From Archivesica marissinica (taxonomy: Eukaryota > Mollusca > Bivalvia > Venerida > Vesicomyidae), in NCBI GenBank assembly GCA_014843695.1, contig CM026395.1, forward strand, positions 51,256,557 through 51,320,556: DNA of 64,000 bases, read 5' to 3'. The notes beneath the pieces are model-generated. The model was not told the origin of the DNA, ran no database searches, and worked only from the letters and a program-made list of their open reading frames with translations. Below are positions 18,841 to 34,424 of the stretch, piece after piece. Each line of letters begins with the position of its first letter. The stretch's first letter is position 1. The position numbers were made by a program, and so were the translations under genes.

Positions 18841-20940
18841 ACCGTGTACTTCTCTATATGTCATACAGAACCTTGTGTATTCCTCTATATGTCATACAGA
18901 ACATTGTGTACTTCTCTATATGTCATACAGAACATCGTGTACTTCTCTATATGGCATACAGAACATCGTGTACTTCTCTATATGTCATAGAGAACATTGT
19001 GTACTTCTCTATATGTCATACAGAACATCGAGTACTCCTCTATATGTCATACAGAACATCGTGTACTTCTCTATATGTCATACAGAACATTGTGTACTCC
19101 TCTATATGCCATACATAACATTGTGTACTCCTCTATATGTCATACAGAACCTTGTTTACTTCTCTATATGTCATACAGATCATCGTGTACTTCTCCATAT
19201 GTCATACAGAACATTGTGTACTTCTCTATATGTCATACAGAACATTGTGTACTTCTCTATATGTCATACAGAACATTGTGTACTTCTATATATGTCATAC
19301 AGAACATCGTGTACTTCTCTATATGTCAAACAGAACCTTGTGTACTTCTCTATATGTCATACAGAACCTTGTGTACTCCTCTATATGTCATACAGATCAT
19401 CGTGTACTTCTCTATATGTCATACAGAACAGTGTGTACTTCTCTATATGTCATACAGAACATTGTGTACTTCTCTATATGTCATACAGAACATCGTGTAC
19501 TTCTCTATATGTCAAACAGAACCTTGTGTACTTCTCTATATGTCATACAGAACCTTGTGTACTCATCTATATGTCATACAGAACATTGTGTACTTCTCTA
19601 TATGTCATACAGATCATCGTGTACTTCTCTATATGCCATAGAGAACCTTGTGTACTTCTCTATATGTCATACAGAACCTTGTGTACTCCTCTATATGTCA
19701 TACAGAACATTGTGTACGTCTCTATATGTCATACAGATCATCGTATACCTCTCTATGTCATAAAGAGCATTGTGTACTTCTCTATATGTCATACAGATCA
19801 TCGTTTACTTCTCGTTATGTCATACAGAACCTTGTGTACTTCTCTATATGTCATACAGAACATCGTGTACTTCTCTATATGTCATAAAGAACCGTGTGTA
19901 CTTCTCTATATGTCATACAGAACATTCTGTACTTCTCTATATGTCATATAGAACATCGTGTACTTCTCTATATGTCATACAGAACCTTGTGTACTCCTCT
20001 ATATGTCATACAGAACCTTGGGTATTCCTCTATATGCCATACAGATCCTTGTGTACTCCTCTATATGTCATACAGATCATTCTGTACTTCTCTATATGTC
20101 ATACGGAACATCGTGTACTTCTCTATATGTCATACAGAACCGTGTGTACTTCTCTATATGTCATACAGAACATTCTGTACTTCTCTATATGTCATAAAGA
20201 ACATCGTGTACTTCTCTATATGTCATACAGAACATCGTGTACTTCTCTATATGTCATACAGAACCTTGTGTATTCCTCTATATGCCATACAGAACCTTGT
20301 GTACTCCTCTATATGTCATACAGAACATTGTGTACTTCTCTATATGTCATAGAGATCATCGTGTACTTCTCTTGATGTCATACAGAACCTTGTGTACTCC
20401 TCTATCTGTCATACAGAACATTGTGTACTTCTCTATATGTCATACAAATCATCGTGTACTTCTCTATATGTCATACAGAACATTGTGTACTTCTCTATAT
20501 GTCATACAGATCATTGTGTACTTCTCTTGATGTCATACAGAACCTTGTGTACTCCTCTATATGTCATACAGAACCATGTGTACTCCTCTATATGTCATAC
20601 AGAACATTGTGTACTTCTCTATATGTCATAGAGATCATTGTGTACTTCTCTATATGTCATACAGTACCTTGTGTACTCCTCTATATGTCATACAGAACAT
20701 TGTGTACTTCTCTATATGTCATACAGAATATCGTGTACTTCTCTATATGTCATACAGAACATTGTGTACTTCTCTTTATGTCATACAGAACATTGTGTAC
20801 TTCTCTATATGTCATACAGAACAGTGTGTACTTCTCAATATGTCATACAGATCATCGAGTACTTCTCTATATGTCATACAGAACAGTGTGTACTTCTCTA
20901 TAAGTCAAACAGAACCTTGTGTACTTCTCTATAGGTCAAA
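18841..20940. repeat. Kilobase block of the 31-bp satellite, copy 1
   Basis: The order of diagnostic variants here (caccgtg, attcctc, atggcata, tagagaac, and later the 29-bp unit tctctatgtcataaag and catacggaaca) is repeated 2,261 bp downstream at 21,102-23,200. 2,261 is 73 units minus 2 bp, the shortfall explained by one 2-bp-short unit per copy. In the right-hand part the offset becomes 2,292 bp, one extra unit. Confidence 0.85.
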
Positions 20941-21101
20941 CAGATCATTGTGTACTCCTCTATATGTCATACAGAACCTTGTGTATTCCTCTATATGCCA
21001 TACAGAACCTTGTGTACTCCTCTATATGTCATACAGAACATTCTGTACTTCTCTATATGTCATACAGATCATCGTGTACTTCTCTATATGTCATACAGAA
21101 C

Positions 21102-23200
21102 ACCGTGTACTTCTCTATATGTCATACAGAACCTTGTGTATTCCTCTATATGTCATACAGAACATTGTGTACTTCTCTATATGTCATACAGAACATCGTG
21201 TACTTCTCTATATGGCATACAGAACATCGTGTACTTCTCTATATGTCATAGAGAACATTGTGTACTTCTCTATATGTCATAGAGAACATCGAGTACTCCT
21301 CTATATGTCATACAGAACATCGTGTACTTCTCTATATGTCATACTGAACATTGTGTACTTCTCTACATGTCATACAGAACCTTGTTTACTTCTCTATATG
21401 TCATACAGATCATCGTGTACTTCTCCATATGTCATACAGAACATTGTGTACTTCTCTATATGTCATACAGAACATTGTGTACTTCTCTATATGTCATACA
21501 GAACAGTGTGTACTTCTCTATATGTCATACAGAACATCGTGTACTTCTCTATATGTCAAACAGAACCTTGTGTACTTCTCTATATGTCATACAGAACCTT
21601 GTGTACTCCTCTATATGTCATACAGATCATCGTGTACTTCTCTATATGTCATACAGAACAGTGTGTACTTCTCTATATGTCATACAGAACATTGTGTACT
21701 TCTCTATATGTCATACAGAACATTGTGTACTTCTCTATATGTCATACAGAACATCGTGTACTTCTCTATATGTCAAACAGAACCTTGTGTACTTCTCTAT
21801 ATGTCATACAGAACCTTGTGTACTCATCTATATGTCATACAGAACATTGTGTACTTCGCTATATGTCATACAGATCATCGTGTACTTCTCTATATGCCAT
21901 AGAGAACCTTGTGTACTTCTCTATATGTCATACAGAACCTTGTGTACTCCTCTATATGTCATACAGAACATTGTGTACGTCTCTATATGTCATACAGATC
22001 ATCGTATACCTCTCTATGTCATAAAGAGCATTATGTACTTCTCTATATGTCATACAGATCATCGTTTACTTCTCGTTATGTCATACAGAACCTTGTGTAC
22101 TCCTCTATATGTCATACAGAACATTCTGTACTTCTCTATATGTCATACAAAACATCGTGTACTTCTCTATATGTCATAAAGAACCGTGTGTACTTCTCTA
22201 TATGTCATACAGAACATTCTGTACTTCTCTATATGTCATATAGAACATCGTGTACTTCTCTATATGTCATACAGAACCTTGTGTACTCCTCTATATGTCA
22301 TACAGAACCTTGGGTATTCCTCTATATGCCATACAGATCCTTGTGTACTCCTCTATATGTCATACAGATCATTCTGTACTTCTCTATATGTCATACGGAA
22401 CATCGTGTACTTCTCTATATGTCATACAGAACCGTGTGTACTTCTCTATATGTCATACAGAACATTCTGTACTTCTCTATATGTCATAAAGAACATCGTG
22501 TACTTCTCTATATGTCATACAGAACATCGTGTACTTCTCTATATGTCATACAGAACCTTGTGTATTCCTCTATATGCCATACAGAACCTTGTGCACTCCT
22601 CTATATGTCATACAGAACATTCTGTACTTCTCTATATGTCATACAGAACATCGTGTACTTCTCAATATGTCATACAGATCATCGTGTACTTCTCTATATG
22701 TCATACAGATCATCGTGTACTTCTCTTGATGTCATACAGAACCTTGTGTACTCCTCTATATGTCATACAGAACATTGTGTACTTCTCTATATGTCATACA
22801 AATCATCGTGTACTTCTCTATATGTCATACAGAACATTGTGTATTTCTCTATATGTCATACAGATCATTGTGTACTTCTCTTGATGTCATACAGAACCAT
22901 GTGTACTCCTCTATATGTCATACAGAACATTGTGTACTTCTCTATATGTCATAGAGATCATTGTGTACTTCTCTATATGTCATACAGAACCTTGTGTACT
23001 CCTCTATATGTCATACAGAACATTGTGTACTTCTCTTTATGTCATACAGACCATTGTGTACTTCTCTATATGTCATACAGAACAGTGTGTACTTCTCAAT
23101 ATTTCATACAGATCATCGAGTACTTCTCTATATGTCATACAGAACAGTGTGTACTTCTCTATATGTCAAACAGAACCTTGTGTACTTCTCTATAGGTCAA
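21102..23200. repeat. Kilobase block of the 31-bp satellite, copy 2
   Basis: It is a tandem copy of 18,841-20,940, carrying the same rare variants in the same order with only scattered single-base differences. A partial third copy, marked by catacggaacatcg and the cttgggtattcc variant, lies at about 31,620-32,700. Confidence 0.85.
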
Positions 23201-23385
23201 ACAGATCATTGTGTACTCCTCTATATGTCATACAGAACCTTGTGTATTCCTCTATATGCCATACAGAACCTTGTGTACTCCTCTATATGTCATACAGAAC
23301 ATTCTGTACTTCTCTATATGTCATACAGAACCTTGTGTACTTCTCTATATGTAATACAGAACATTCTGTACTTCTCTATATGTCA

Positions 23386-26300
23386 TATAGAACATCATGT
23401 ACTTCTCTATATGTCATACAGAACCTTGTGTACTCCTCTATATGTCATACAGACCATTGTGTATTCCTCTATATGCCATACAGAACAATGTGTACTTCAC
23501 TATATGTCATACAAAACATTGTGTACTTCTCTATATGTCATACAGAACCTTGTGTACTTCTCTATATGTCATACAGAACATTCTGTACTTCTCTATATGT
23601 CATATAGAACATCATGTACTTCTCTATATGTCATACAGAACCTTGTGTACTTCTCAATATGTCATACAGAACCTTGTGTACTTCTCTATATGTCATACAG
23701 AACCTTGTGTACGTCTCTATATGTCATACAGAACATTCTGTACTTCTCTATATGTCATACAGACCCTTGTGTACTCCTCTATATGTCATACAGAACCTTG
23801 TGTATTCCTCTATATGCCATACAGAACATTGTGTACTTCACTATATGTCATACAGAACATTGTGTACTTCACTATATGTCATACAGATCATTGTGTACTT
23901 CTCTATATGTCATACAGACCCTTGTGTACTCCTCTATATGTCATACAGAACCTTGTGTATTCCTCTATATGCCATACAGAACATTGTGTACTTCACTATA
24001 TGTCATACAGAACATTGTGTACTTCACTATATGTCATACAGATCATTGTGTACTTCTCTTTATGTCATACAGAACCTTGTGTACTCCTCTATATGTCATA
24101 CAGAACCCTGTGTACTCCTCTATATGTCATACAGAACATTGTGTACTTCTCTATATGTCATACAGAACATCGTGTACTTCTCTATATGTCATACAGAACA
24201 TTGTGTACTTCTCTATATGTCATACAGAACATTGTGTACTTCTCTATATGTCATACAGAACATTGTGTACTTCTCTATATGTCATACAGAACATTGTGTA
24301 CTTCTCTATATGTCATACAGAACATTGTGTACTTCTATAGTCAAACAGAACCTTGTGTACTTCTCTATAGGTCAAACAACCTGTGTACTCTCTATATGTC
24401 ATACAGAACCTTGTGTACTCCTCTATATGTCATACAGAACATTGTGTACTCCTCTATATGTCATACAGAACATTGTGTACTTCTCTATATGTCATACAGA
24501 ACATTGTGTACTTCTCTATATGTCATACAGAACATTGTGTACTTCTCTATATGTCATACAGAACATTCTGTACTTCTCTATATGTCATATAGAACATCGT
24601 GTACTTCTCTATATGTCATACAGAACCTTGTGTACTCCTCTATATGTCATACAGACCATTGTGTATTCCTCTATATGCCATACAGAACAGTGTATACTTC
24701 ACTATATGTCATACAGAACATTGTGTACTTCTCTATATGTCATACAGAACCTTGTGTACTTCTCTATATGTCAAACAGAATATTCTGTACTTCTCTATAT
24801 GTCATATAGAACATCGTGTACTTCTCTATATGTCATACAGAACCTTGTGTACTTCTCTATATGTCATACAGAACCTTGTGTACTTCTCTATATGTCATAC
24901 AGAACACCGTGTACTTCTCTATATGTCATACAGAACCTTGTGTACTTCTCTATATGTCATACAGAACCTTGTGTACTTCTCTATATGTCATACAGAACAT
25001 TCTGTACTTCTCTATATGTCATATAGAACATCGTGTACTTCTCTATATGTCATACAGAACCTTGTGTACGTCTCTATATGTCATACAGAACATTCTGTAC
25101 TTCTCTATATGTCATACAGAACCTTGTGTACTCCTCTATATGTCAAACAGAACCTTGTGTATTTCTCTATATGCCATACAGAACATTGTGTACTTCACTT
25201 TATGTCATACAGAACCTTGTGTACTTCTCTCTATGTCATACAGAACCTTGTGTACTTCTCTTTATGTCATACAGACCCTTGTGTACTTCTCTTTATGTCA
25301 TACAGACCCTTGTGTACTCCTCTATATGTCATACAGAACCTTGTGTATTCCTCTATATGCCATACAGAACATTGTGTACTTCACTATATGTCATACAGAA
25401 CATTGTGTACTTCACTCTATGTCATACAGATCATTGTGTACTTCTCTTTATGTCATACAGAACCTTGTGTACTCCTCTATATGTCATACAGAACCCTGTG
25501 TACTCCTCTATATGTCATACAGAACATTGTGTACTTCTCTATATGTCATACAGAACATCGTGTACTTCTCTATATGTCATACAGAACATTGTGTACTTCT
25601 CTTTATGTCATACAGAACATTGTGTACTTCTCTATATGTCATACAGAACAGTGTGTACTTCTCAATATGTCATACAGATCATCGAGTACTTCTCTATATG
25701 TCATACAGAACAGTGTGTACTTCTCTATATGTCAAACAGAACCTTGTGTACTTCTCTATAGGTCAAACATATCCTTGTGTACTCCTCTATATGTCATACA
25801 GAACCTTGTGTATTCCTCTATATGCCATACAGAACCTTGTGTACTCCTCTATATGTCATACAGAACATTCTGTACTTCTCTATATGTCATACAGAACATC
25901 GTGTACTTCTCTATATGTCATACAGAACCTTGTGTACTTCTCTATATGTCATACAGAACATTCTGTACTTCTCTATATGTCATATAGAACATCGTGTACT
26001 TCTCTATATGTCATACAGAACCTTGTGTACTCCTCTATATGTCATACAGACCATTGTGTATTCCTCTATATGCCATACAGAACAGTGTATACTTCACTAT
26101 ATGTCATACAGAACATTGTGTACTTCTCTATATGTCATACAGAACCTTGTGTACTTCTCTATATGTCAAACAGAATATTCTGTACTTCTCTATATGTCAT
26201 ATAGAACATCGTGTACTTCTCTATATGTCATACAGAACCTTGTGTACTTCTCTATATGTCATACAGAACCTTGTGTACTTCTCTATATGTCATACAGAAC

Positions 26301-29300
26301 ACCGTGTACTTCTCTATATGTCATACAGAACCTTGTGTACTTCTCTATATGTCATACAGAACCTTGTGTACTTCTCTATATGTCATACAGAACATTCTGT
26401 ACTTCTCTATATGTCATATAGAACATCGTGTACTTCTCTATATGTCATACAGAACCTTGTGTACTTCTCAATATGTCATACAGAACCTTGTGTACTTCTC
26501 TATATGTCATACAGAACATTCTGTACTTCTCTATATGTCATATAGAACATTGTGTACTTCTCTATATGTCATACAGAACATTGTGTACTTCTCTATATGT
26601 CATATAGAACATTCTGTACTTCTCTATATGTCATATAGAACATTGTGTACTTCTCTATATGTCATACAGACCCTTGTGTACGTCTCTATATGTCATACAG
26701 AACATTCTGTACTTCTCTATATGTCATACAGACCCTTGTGTACTCCTCTATATGTCATACAGAACCTTGTGTATTCCTCTATATGCCATACAGAACATTG
26801 TGTACTTCACTATATGTCATACAGAACATTGTGTACTTCACTATATGTCATACAGATCATTGTGTACTTCTCTTTATGTCATACTGAACCTTGTGTACTC
26901 CTCTATATGTCATACAGAACCCTGTGTACTCCTCTATATGTCATACAGAACATTGTGTACTTCTCTATATGTCATACAGAACATCGTGTACTTCTCTATA
27001 TGTCATACAGAACATTGTGTACTTCTCTTTATGTCATACAGAACATTGTGTACTTCTCTATATGTCATATAGAACATCATGTACTTCTCTATATGTCATA
27101 CAGAACCTTGTGTACTTCTCAATATGTCATACAGAACCTTGTGTACTTCTCTATATGTCATACAGAACCTTGTGTACGTCTCTATATGTCATACAGAACA
27201 TTCTGTACTTCTCTATATGTCATACAGACCCTTGTGTACTCCTCTATATGTCATACAGAACCTTGTGTATTCCTCTATATGCCATACAGAACATTGTGTA
27301 CTTCACTATATGTCATACAGAACATTGTGTACTTCACTATATGTCATACAGATCATTGTGTACTTCTCTTTATGTCATACAGAACCTTGTGTACTCCTCT
27401 ATATGTCATACAGAACCCTGTGTACTCCTCTATATGTCATACAGAACATTGTGTACTTCTCTATATGTCATACAGAACATCGTGTACTTCTCTATATGTC
27501 ATACAGAACATTGTGTACTTCTCTTTATGTCATACAGAACATTGTGTACTTCTCTATATGTCATACAGAACAGTGTGTACTTCTCAATATGTCATACAGA
27601 TCATCGAGTACTTCTCTATATGTCATACAGAACAGTGTGTACTTCTCTATATGTCAAACAGAACCTTGTGTACTTCTCTATAGGTCAAACATATCCTTGT
27701 GTACTCCTCTATATGTCATACAGAACCTTGTGTATTCCTCTATATGCCATACAGAACCTTGTGTACTCCTCTATATGTCATACAGAACATTCTGTACTTC
27801 TCTATATGTCATACAGAACATCGTGTACTTCTCTATATGTCATACAGAACCTTGTGTACTTCTCTATATGTAATACAGAACATTCTGTACTTCTCTATAT
27901 GTCATATAGAACATCGTGTACTTCTCTATATGTCATACAGAACCTTGTGTACTCCTCTATATGTCATACAGACCATTGTGTATTCCTCTATATGCCATAC
28001 AGAACAGTGTATACTTCACTATATGTCATACAGAACATTGTGTACTTCTCTATATGTCATACAGAACCTTGTGTACTTCTCTATATGTCAAACAGAATAT
28101 TCTGTACTTCTCTATATGTCATATAGAACATCGTGTACTTCTCTATATGTCATACAGAACCTTGTGTACTCCTCTATATGTCATACAGACCATTGTGTAT
28201 TCCTCTATATGCCATACAGAACAGTGTATACTTCACTATATGTCATACAGAACATTGTGTACTTCTCTATATGTCATACAGAACCTTGTGTACTTCTCTA
28301 TATGTCAAACAGAATATTCTGTACTTCTCTATATGTCATATAGAACATCGTGTACTTCTCTATATGTCATACAGAACCTTGTGTACTTCTCTATATGTCA
28401 TACAGAACCTTGTGTACTTCTCTATATGTCATACAGAACACCGTGTACTTCTCTATATGTCATACAGAACCTTGTGTACTTCTCTATATGTCATACAGAA
28501 CCTTGTGTACTTCTCTATATGTCATACAGAACATTCTGTACTTCTCTATATGTCATATAGAACATCGTGTACTTCTCTATATGTCATACAGAACCTTGTG
28601 TACGTCTCTATATGTCATACAGAACATTCTGTACTTCTCTATATGTCATACAGAACCTTGTGTACTCCTCTATATGTCAAACAGAACCTTGTGTATTTCT
28701 CTATATGCCATACAGAACATTGTGTACTTCACTTTATGTCATACAGAACCTTGTGTACTTCTCTCTATGTCATACAGAACCTTGTGTACTTCTCTTTATG
28801 TCATACAGACCCTTGTGTACTTCTCTTTATGTCATACAGACCCTTGTGTACTCCTCTATATGTCATACAGAACCTTGTGTATTCCTCTATATGCCATACA
28901 GAACATTGTGTACTTCACTATATGTCATACAGAACATTGTGTACTTCACTCTATGTCATACAGATCATTGTGTACTTCTCTTTATGTCATACAGAACCTT
29001 GTGTACTCCTCTATATGTCATACAGAACCCTGTGTACTCCTCTATATGTCATACAGAACATTGTGTACTTCTCTATATGTCATACAGAACATCGTGTACT
29101 TCTCTATATGTCATACAGAACATTGTGTACTTCTCTTTATGTCATACAGAACATTGTGTACTTCTCTATATGTCATACAGAACAGTGTGTACTTCTCAAT
29201 ATGTCATACAGATCATCGTGTACTTCTCTATATGTCATACAGAACATTGTGTACTTCTCTATATGTCATACAGAACCTTGTGTACTTCTCTATATGTCAT

Positions 29301-30172
29301 ACAGATCCTTGTGTACTCCTCTATATGTCATACAGAACCTTGTGTATTCCTCTATATGCCATACAGAACCTTGTGTACTCCTCTATATGTCATACAGAAC
29401 ATTGTGTACTTCTCTATATGTCATACAGAACATCGTGTACTTCTCTATATGTCATACAGAACCTTGTGTACTTCTCTATATGTCATACAGAACATTCTGT
29501 ACTTCTCTATATGTCATATAGAACATCGTGTACTTCTCTATATGTCATACAGAACCTTGTGTACTCCTCTATATGTCATACAGAACATTGTGTATTCCTC
29601 TATATGCCATACAGAACATTGTGTACTTCACTATATGTCATACAGAACATTGTGTACTTCTCTATATGTCATACAGAACATTGTGTACTTCTCTATATGT
29701 CATACAGAACATTGTGTACTTCTCTATATGTCATACAGAACATTGTGTACTTCTCTATATGTCATACAGAACCTTGTGTACTTCTCTATATGTCATACAG
29801 AACATTGTGTACTTCTCTATATGTCATACAGAACATCGTGTACTTCTCTATATGTCATACAGAACCTTGTGTACTTCTCTATATGTCATACAGAACCTTG
29901 TGTACTTCTCTATATGTCATACAGAACATTGTGTACTTCTCTATATGTCATATAGAACATCGTGTACTTCTCTATATGTCATACAGAACCTTGTGTACTT
30001 CTCTATATGTCATACAGAACCTTGTGTACTTCTCTATATGTCATACAGAACATTGTGTACTTCTCTATATGTCATACAGAACATTGTGTACTTCTCTATA
30101 TGTCATACAGAACATTGTGTACTTCTCTATATGTCATACAGAACATTCTGTACTTCTCTATATGTCATATAG
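23386..30172. repeat. 31-bp satellite zone with 7-unit (217-bp) higher-order repeats
   Basis: The rare junction catatagaacat recurs at 217-bp steps (for example about 24,587, 24,804, 25,021; 25,982, 26,199, 26,417; 28,121, 28,338, 28,555). Some groups are separated by 961 bp. The larger pattern is itself copied with offsets of 1,922 bp (62 units) and 3,534 bp (114 units), for example 24,599-25,987 against 28,133-29,521. Confidence 0.85.
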
Positions 30173-33100
30173 AACATTGTGTACTTCTCTATATGTCATA
30201 CAGAACCTTGTGTACGTCTCTATATGTCATACAGAACATTCTGTACTTCTCTATATGTCATACAGACCCTTGTGTACTCCTCTATATGTCATACAGAACC
30301 TTGTGTATTCCTCTATATGCCATACAGAACATTGTGTACTTCACTATATGTCATACAGAACATTGTGTACTTCACTATATGTCATACAGATCATTGTGTA
30401 CTTCTCTATATGTCATACAGAACCTTGTGTACTCCTCTATATGTCATACAGAACCTTGTGTACTCCTCTATATGTCATACAGAACATTGTGTACTTCTCT
30501 ATATGTCATACAGAACATTGTGTACTTCTCTATATGTCATACAGAACATTGTGTACTTCTCTATATGTCATACAGACTTGTGTACTCTCTATATGTCATA
30601 CAGAACTTGTGTATCCTCTATATGCATACAGAACATTGTGTACTTCTCTATATGTCATACAGAACATTGTGTACTTCTCTATATGTCATACAGAACCTTG
30701 TGTACTCTCTATATGTCATACAGAACATTGTACTTCTCTATATGTCATACAGAACCTTGTGTACTTCTCTATATGTCATACAGAACATTGTGTACTTCTC
30801 TATATGTCATACAGAACATTGTGTACTTCTCTATATGTCATACAGAACCTTGTGTACTTCTCTATATGTCATACAGAACATTGTGTACTTCTCTATATGT
30901 CATACAGAACATTGTGTACTTCTCTATATGTCATACAGACCATTGTGTACTTCTCTATATGTCATACAGATCATCGTGTACTTCTCTTTATGTCATACAG
31001 AACCTTGTGTACTCCTCTATATGTCATACAGAACATTGTGTACTTCTCTATATGTCATACAGATCATTGTGTACTTCTCTATATGTCATACAGAATGTGT
31101 ACTTCTCTTATGTCATACAGAACCTTGTGTACTCCTCTATATGTCATACAGAACCTTGTGTACTCCTCTATATGTCATACAGAACATTGTGTACTTCTCT
31201 ATATGTCATAAGACTTGTGTATTCTCTATATGTCATACAGAACTTGTGTACTTCTCTATATGTCATACAGAACCTTGTGTACTTCTCTATATGTCATACA
31301 GAACATCGTGTACTTCTCTATATGTCATACAGAACATCGTGTACTTCTCTATATGTCATACAGAACATTGTGTACTTCTCTATATGTCATACAGAACATT
31401 GTGTACTTCTCTATATGTCATACAGACATGTGTACTTCTCTTATGTCATACAGAACATTGTGTACTTCTCTATATGTCATACAGAACATTGTGTACTTCT
31501 CTATATGTCATACAGAACATTGTGTACTTCTCTATATGTCATACAGAACATTGTGTACTTCTCTATATGTCATACAGAACATTGTGTACTTCTCTATATG
31601 TCATACAGAACATTCTGTACTTCTCTATATGTCATATAGAACATCGTGTACTTCTCTATATGTCATACAGAACCTTGTGTACTCCTCTATATGTCATACA
31701 GAACCTTGGGTATTCCTCTATATGCCATACAGATCCTTGTGTACTCCTCTATATGTCATACAGATCATTCTGTACTTCTCTATATGTCATACGGAACATC
31801 GTGTACTTCTCTATATGTCATACAGAACCGTGTGTACTTCTCTATATGTCATACAGAACATTCTGTACTTCTCTATATGTCATAAAGAACATCGTGTACT
31901 TCTCTATATGTCATACAGAACATCGTGTACTTCTCTATATGTCATACAGAACCTTGTGTATTCCTCTATATGCCATACAGAACCTTGTGTACTCCTCTAT
32001 ATGTCATACAGAACATTGTGTACTTCTCTATATGTCATACAGAACATCGTGTACTTCTCTATATGTCATACAGATCATCGTGTACTTCTCTATATGTCAT
32101 ACAGATCATCGTGTACTTCTCTTGATGTCATACAGAACCTTGTGTACTCCTCTATATGTCATACAGAACATTGTGTACTTCTCTATATGTCATACAGATC
32201 ATCGTGTACTTCTCTATATGTCATACAGAACATTGTGTACTTCTCTATATGTCATACAGATCATTGTGTACTTCTCTTATGTCATACAGAACCATGTGTA
32301 CTCCTCTATATGTCATACAGAACATTGTGTACTTCTCTATATGTCATACAGAACATTGTGTACTTCTCTATATGTCATACAGAACCTTGTGTACTCCTCT
32401 ATATGTCATACAGAACATTGTGTACTTCTCTTTATGTCATACAGACCATTGTGTACTTCTCTATATGTCATACAGAACAGTGTGTACTTCTCAATATGTC
32501 ATACAGATCATCGAGTACTTCTCTATATGTCATACAGAACAGTGTGTACTTCTCTATATGTCAAACAGAACCTTGTGTACTTCTCTATAGGTCAAACAGA
32601 TCATTGTGTACTCCTCTATATGTCATACAGAACCTTGTGTATTCCTCTATATGCCATACAGAACCTTGTGTACTCCTCTATATGTCATACAGAACATTGT
32701 GTACTTCTCTATATGTCATACAGAACCTTGTGTACTTCTCTATATGTCATACAGAACATTCTGTACTTCTCTATATGTCATATAGAACATCGTGTACTTC
32801 TCTATATGTCATACAGAACCTTGTGTACTCCTCTATATGTCATACAGACCATTGTGTATTCCTCTATATGCCATACAGAACATTGTGTACTTCACTATAT
32901 GTCATACAGAACATTGTGTACTTCTCTATATGTCATACAGAACCTTGTGTACTTCTCTATATGTCATACAGAACATTCTGTACTTCTCTATATGTCATAT
33001 AGAACATCGTGTACTTCTCTATATGTCATACAGAACCTTGTGTACTTCTCTATATGTCATACAGAACCTTGTGTACTTCTCTATATGTCATACAGAACCT

Positions 33101-33965
33101 TGTGTACTTCTCTATATGTCATACAGAACATTGTGTACTTCTCTATATGTCATACAGAACCTTGTGTACTCCTCTATATGTCATACAGAACCTTGTGTAC
33201 TCCTCTATATGTCATACAGAACATTGTGTACTTCTCTATATGTCATACAGAACATTGTGTACTTCTCTATATGTCATACAGAACATTGTGTACTTCTCTA
33301 TATGTCATACAGAACCTTGTGTACTTCTCTATATGTCATACAGAACATTGTGTACTTCTCTATATGTCATACAGAACATTGTGTACTTCTCTATATGTCA
33401 TACAGAACATTGTGTACTTCTCTATATGTCATACAGAACATTGTGTACTTCTCTATATGTCATACAGAACATTGTGTACTTCTCTATATGTCATACAGAA
33501 CCTTGTGTACTTCTCTATATGTCATACAGAACCTTGTGTACTTCCTCTATATGTCATACAGAACATTGTGTACTTCTCTATATGTCATACAGAACATTGT
33601 GTACTTCTCTATATGTCATACAGAAATTGTGTACTTCTCTATATGTCATACAGAACATTGTGTACTTCTCTATATGTCATACAGAACTTGTGTACTTCTC
33701 TATATGTCATACAGAACATTGTGTACTTCTCTATATGTCATACAGAACCTTGTCTTCTCTATATGTCATACAGAACCTTGTGTACTTCTCTATATGTCAT
33801 ACAGAACATTGTGTACTTCTCTATATGTCATACAGAACATTGTGTACTTCTCTATATGTCATACAGAACATTGTGTACTTCTCTATATGTCATACAGAAC
33901 ATTGTGTACTTCTCTATATGTCATACAGAACATTGTGTACTTCTCTATATGTCATATAGAACATT

Positions 33966-34424
33966 GTGTACTTCTCTATATGTCATACAGAACCTTGTGT
34001 ACTCCTCTATATGTCATACAGAACCTTGTGTATTCCTCTATATGCCATACAGAACCGTGTGTACTCCTCTATATGTCATACAGAACATTCTGTACTTCTC
34101 TATATGTCATACAGAACATCGTGTACTTCTCTATATGTCATACCGATCATCGTGTACTTCTCTTGATGTCATACAGAACCTTGTGTACTCCTCTATATGT
34201 CAAACAGAACATTGTGTACTTCTCTATATGTCATACAGATCATCGTGTACTTCTCTATATGTCATACAGAACATCGTGTACTTCTCTATATGTCATACAG
34301 AACATTGTGTACTTCTCTATATGTCATACAGAACAGTGTGTACTTCTCAATATGTCATACAGATCATCGTGTACTTCTCTATATGTCATACAGAACATTC
34401 TGTACTTCTCTATATGTCATATAG
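33966..34424. repeat. Recurrent satellite block, copy 1 of at least 4
   Basis: A 459-bp series of variant units (including ccgtgtgtactcc, cataccgatcatcg, cttgatgtcata, tcaaacagaacattg, acttctcaatatg) also occurs at 41,192-41,650, 61,483-61,941 and 63,155-63,613, with identical internal spacing. The left edge of the assembly gap at 44,849 lies inside what looks like a further copy, and 46,560-46,700 matches its right end. Confidence 0.8.
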
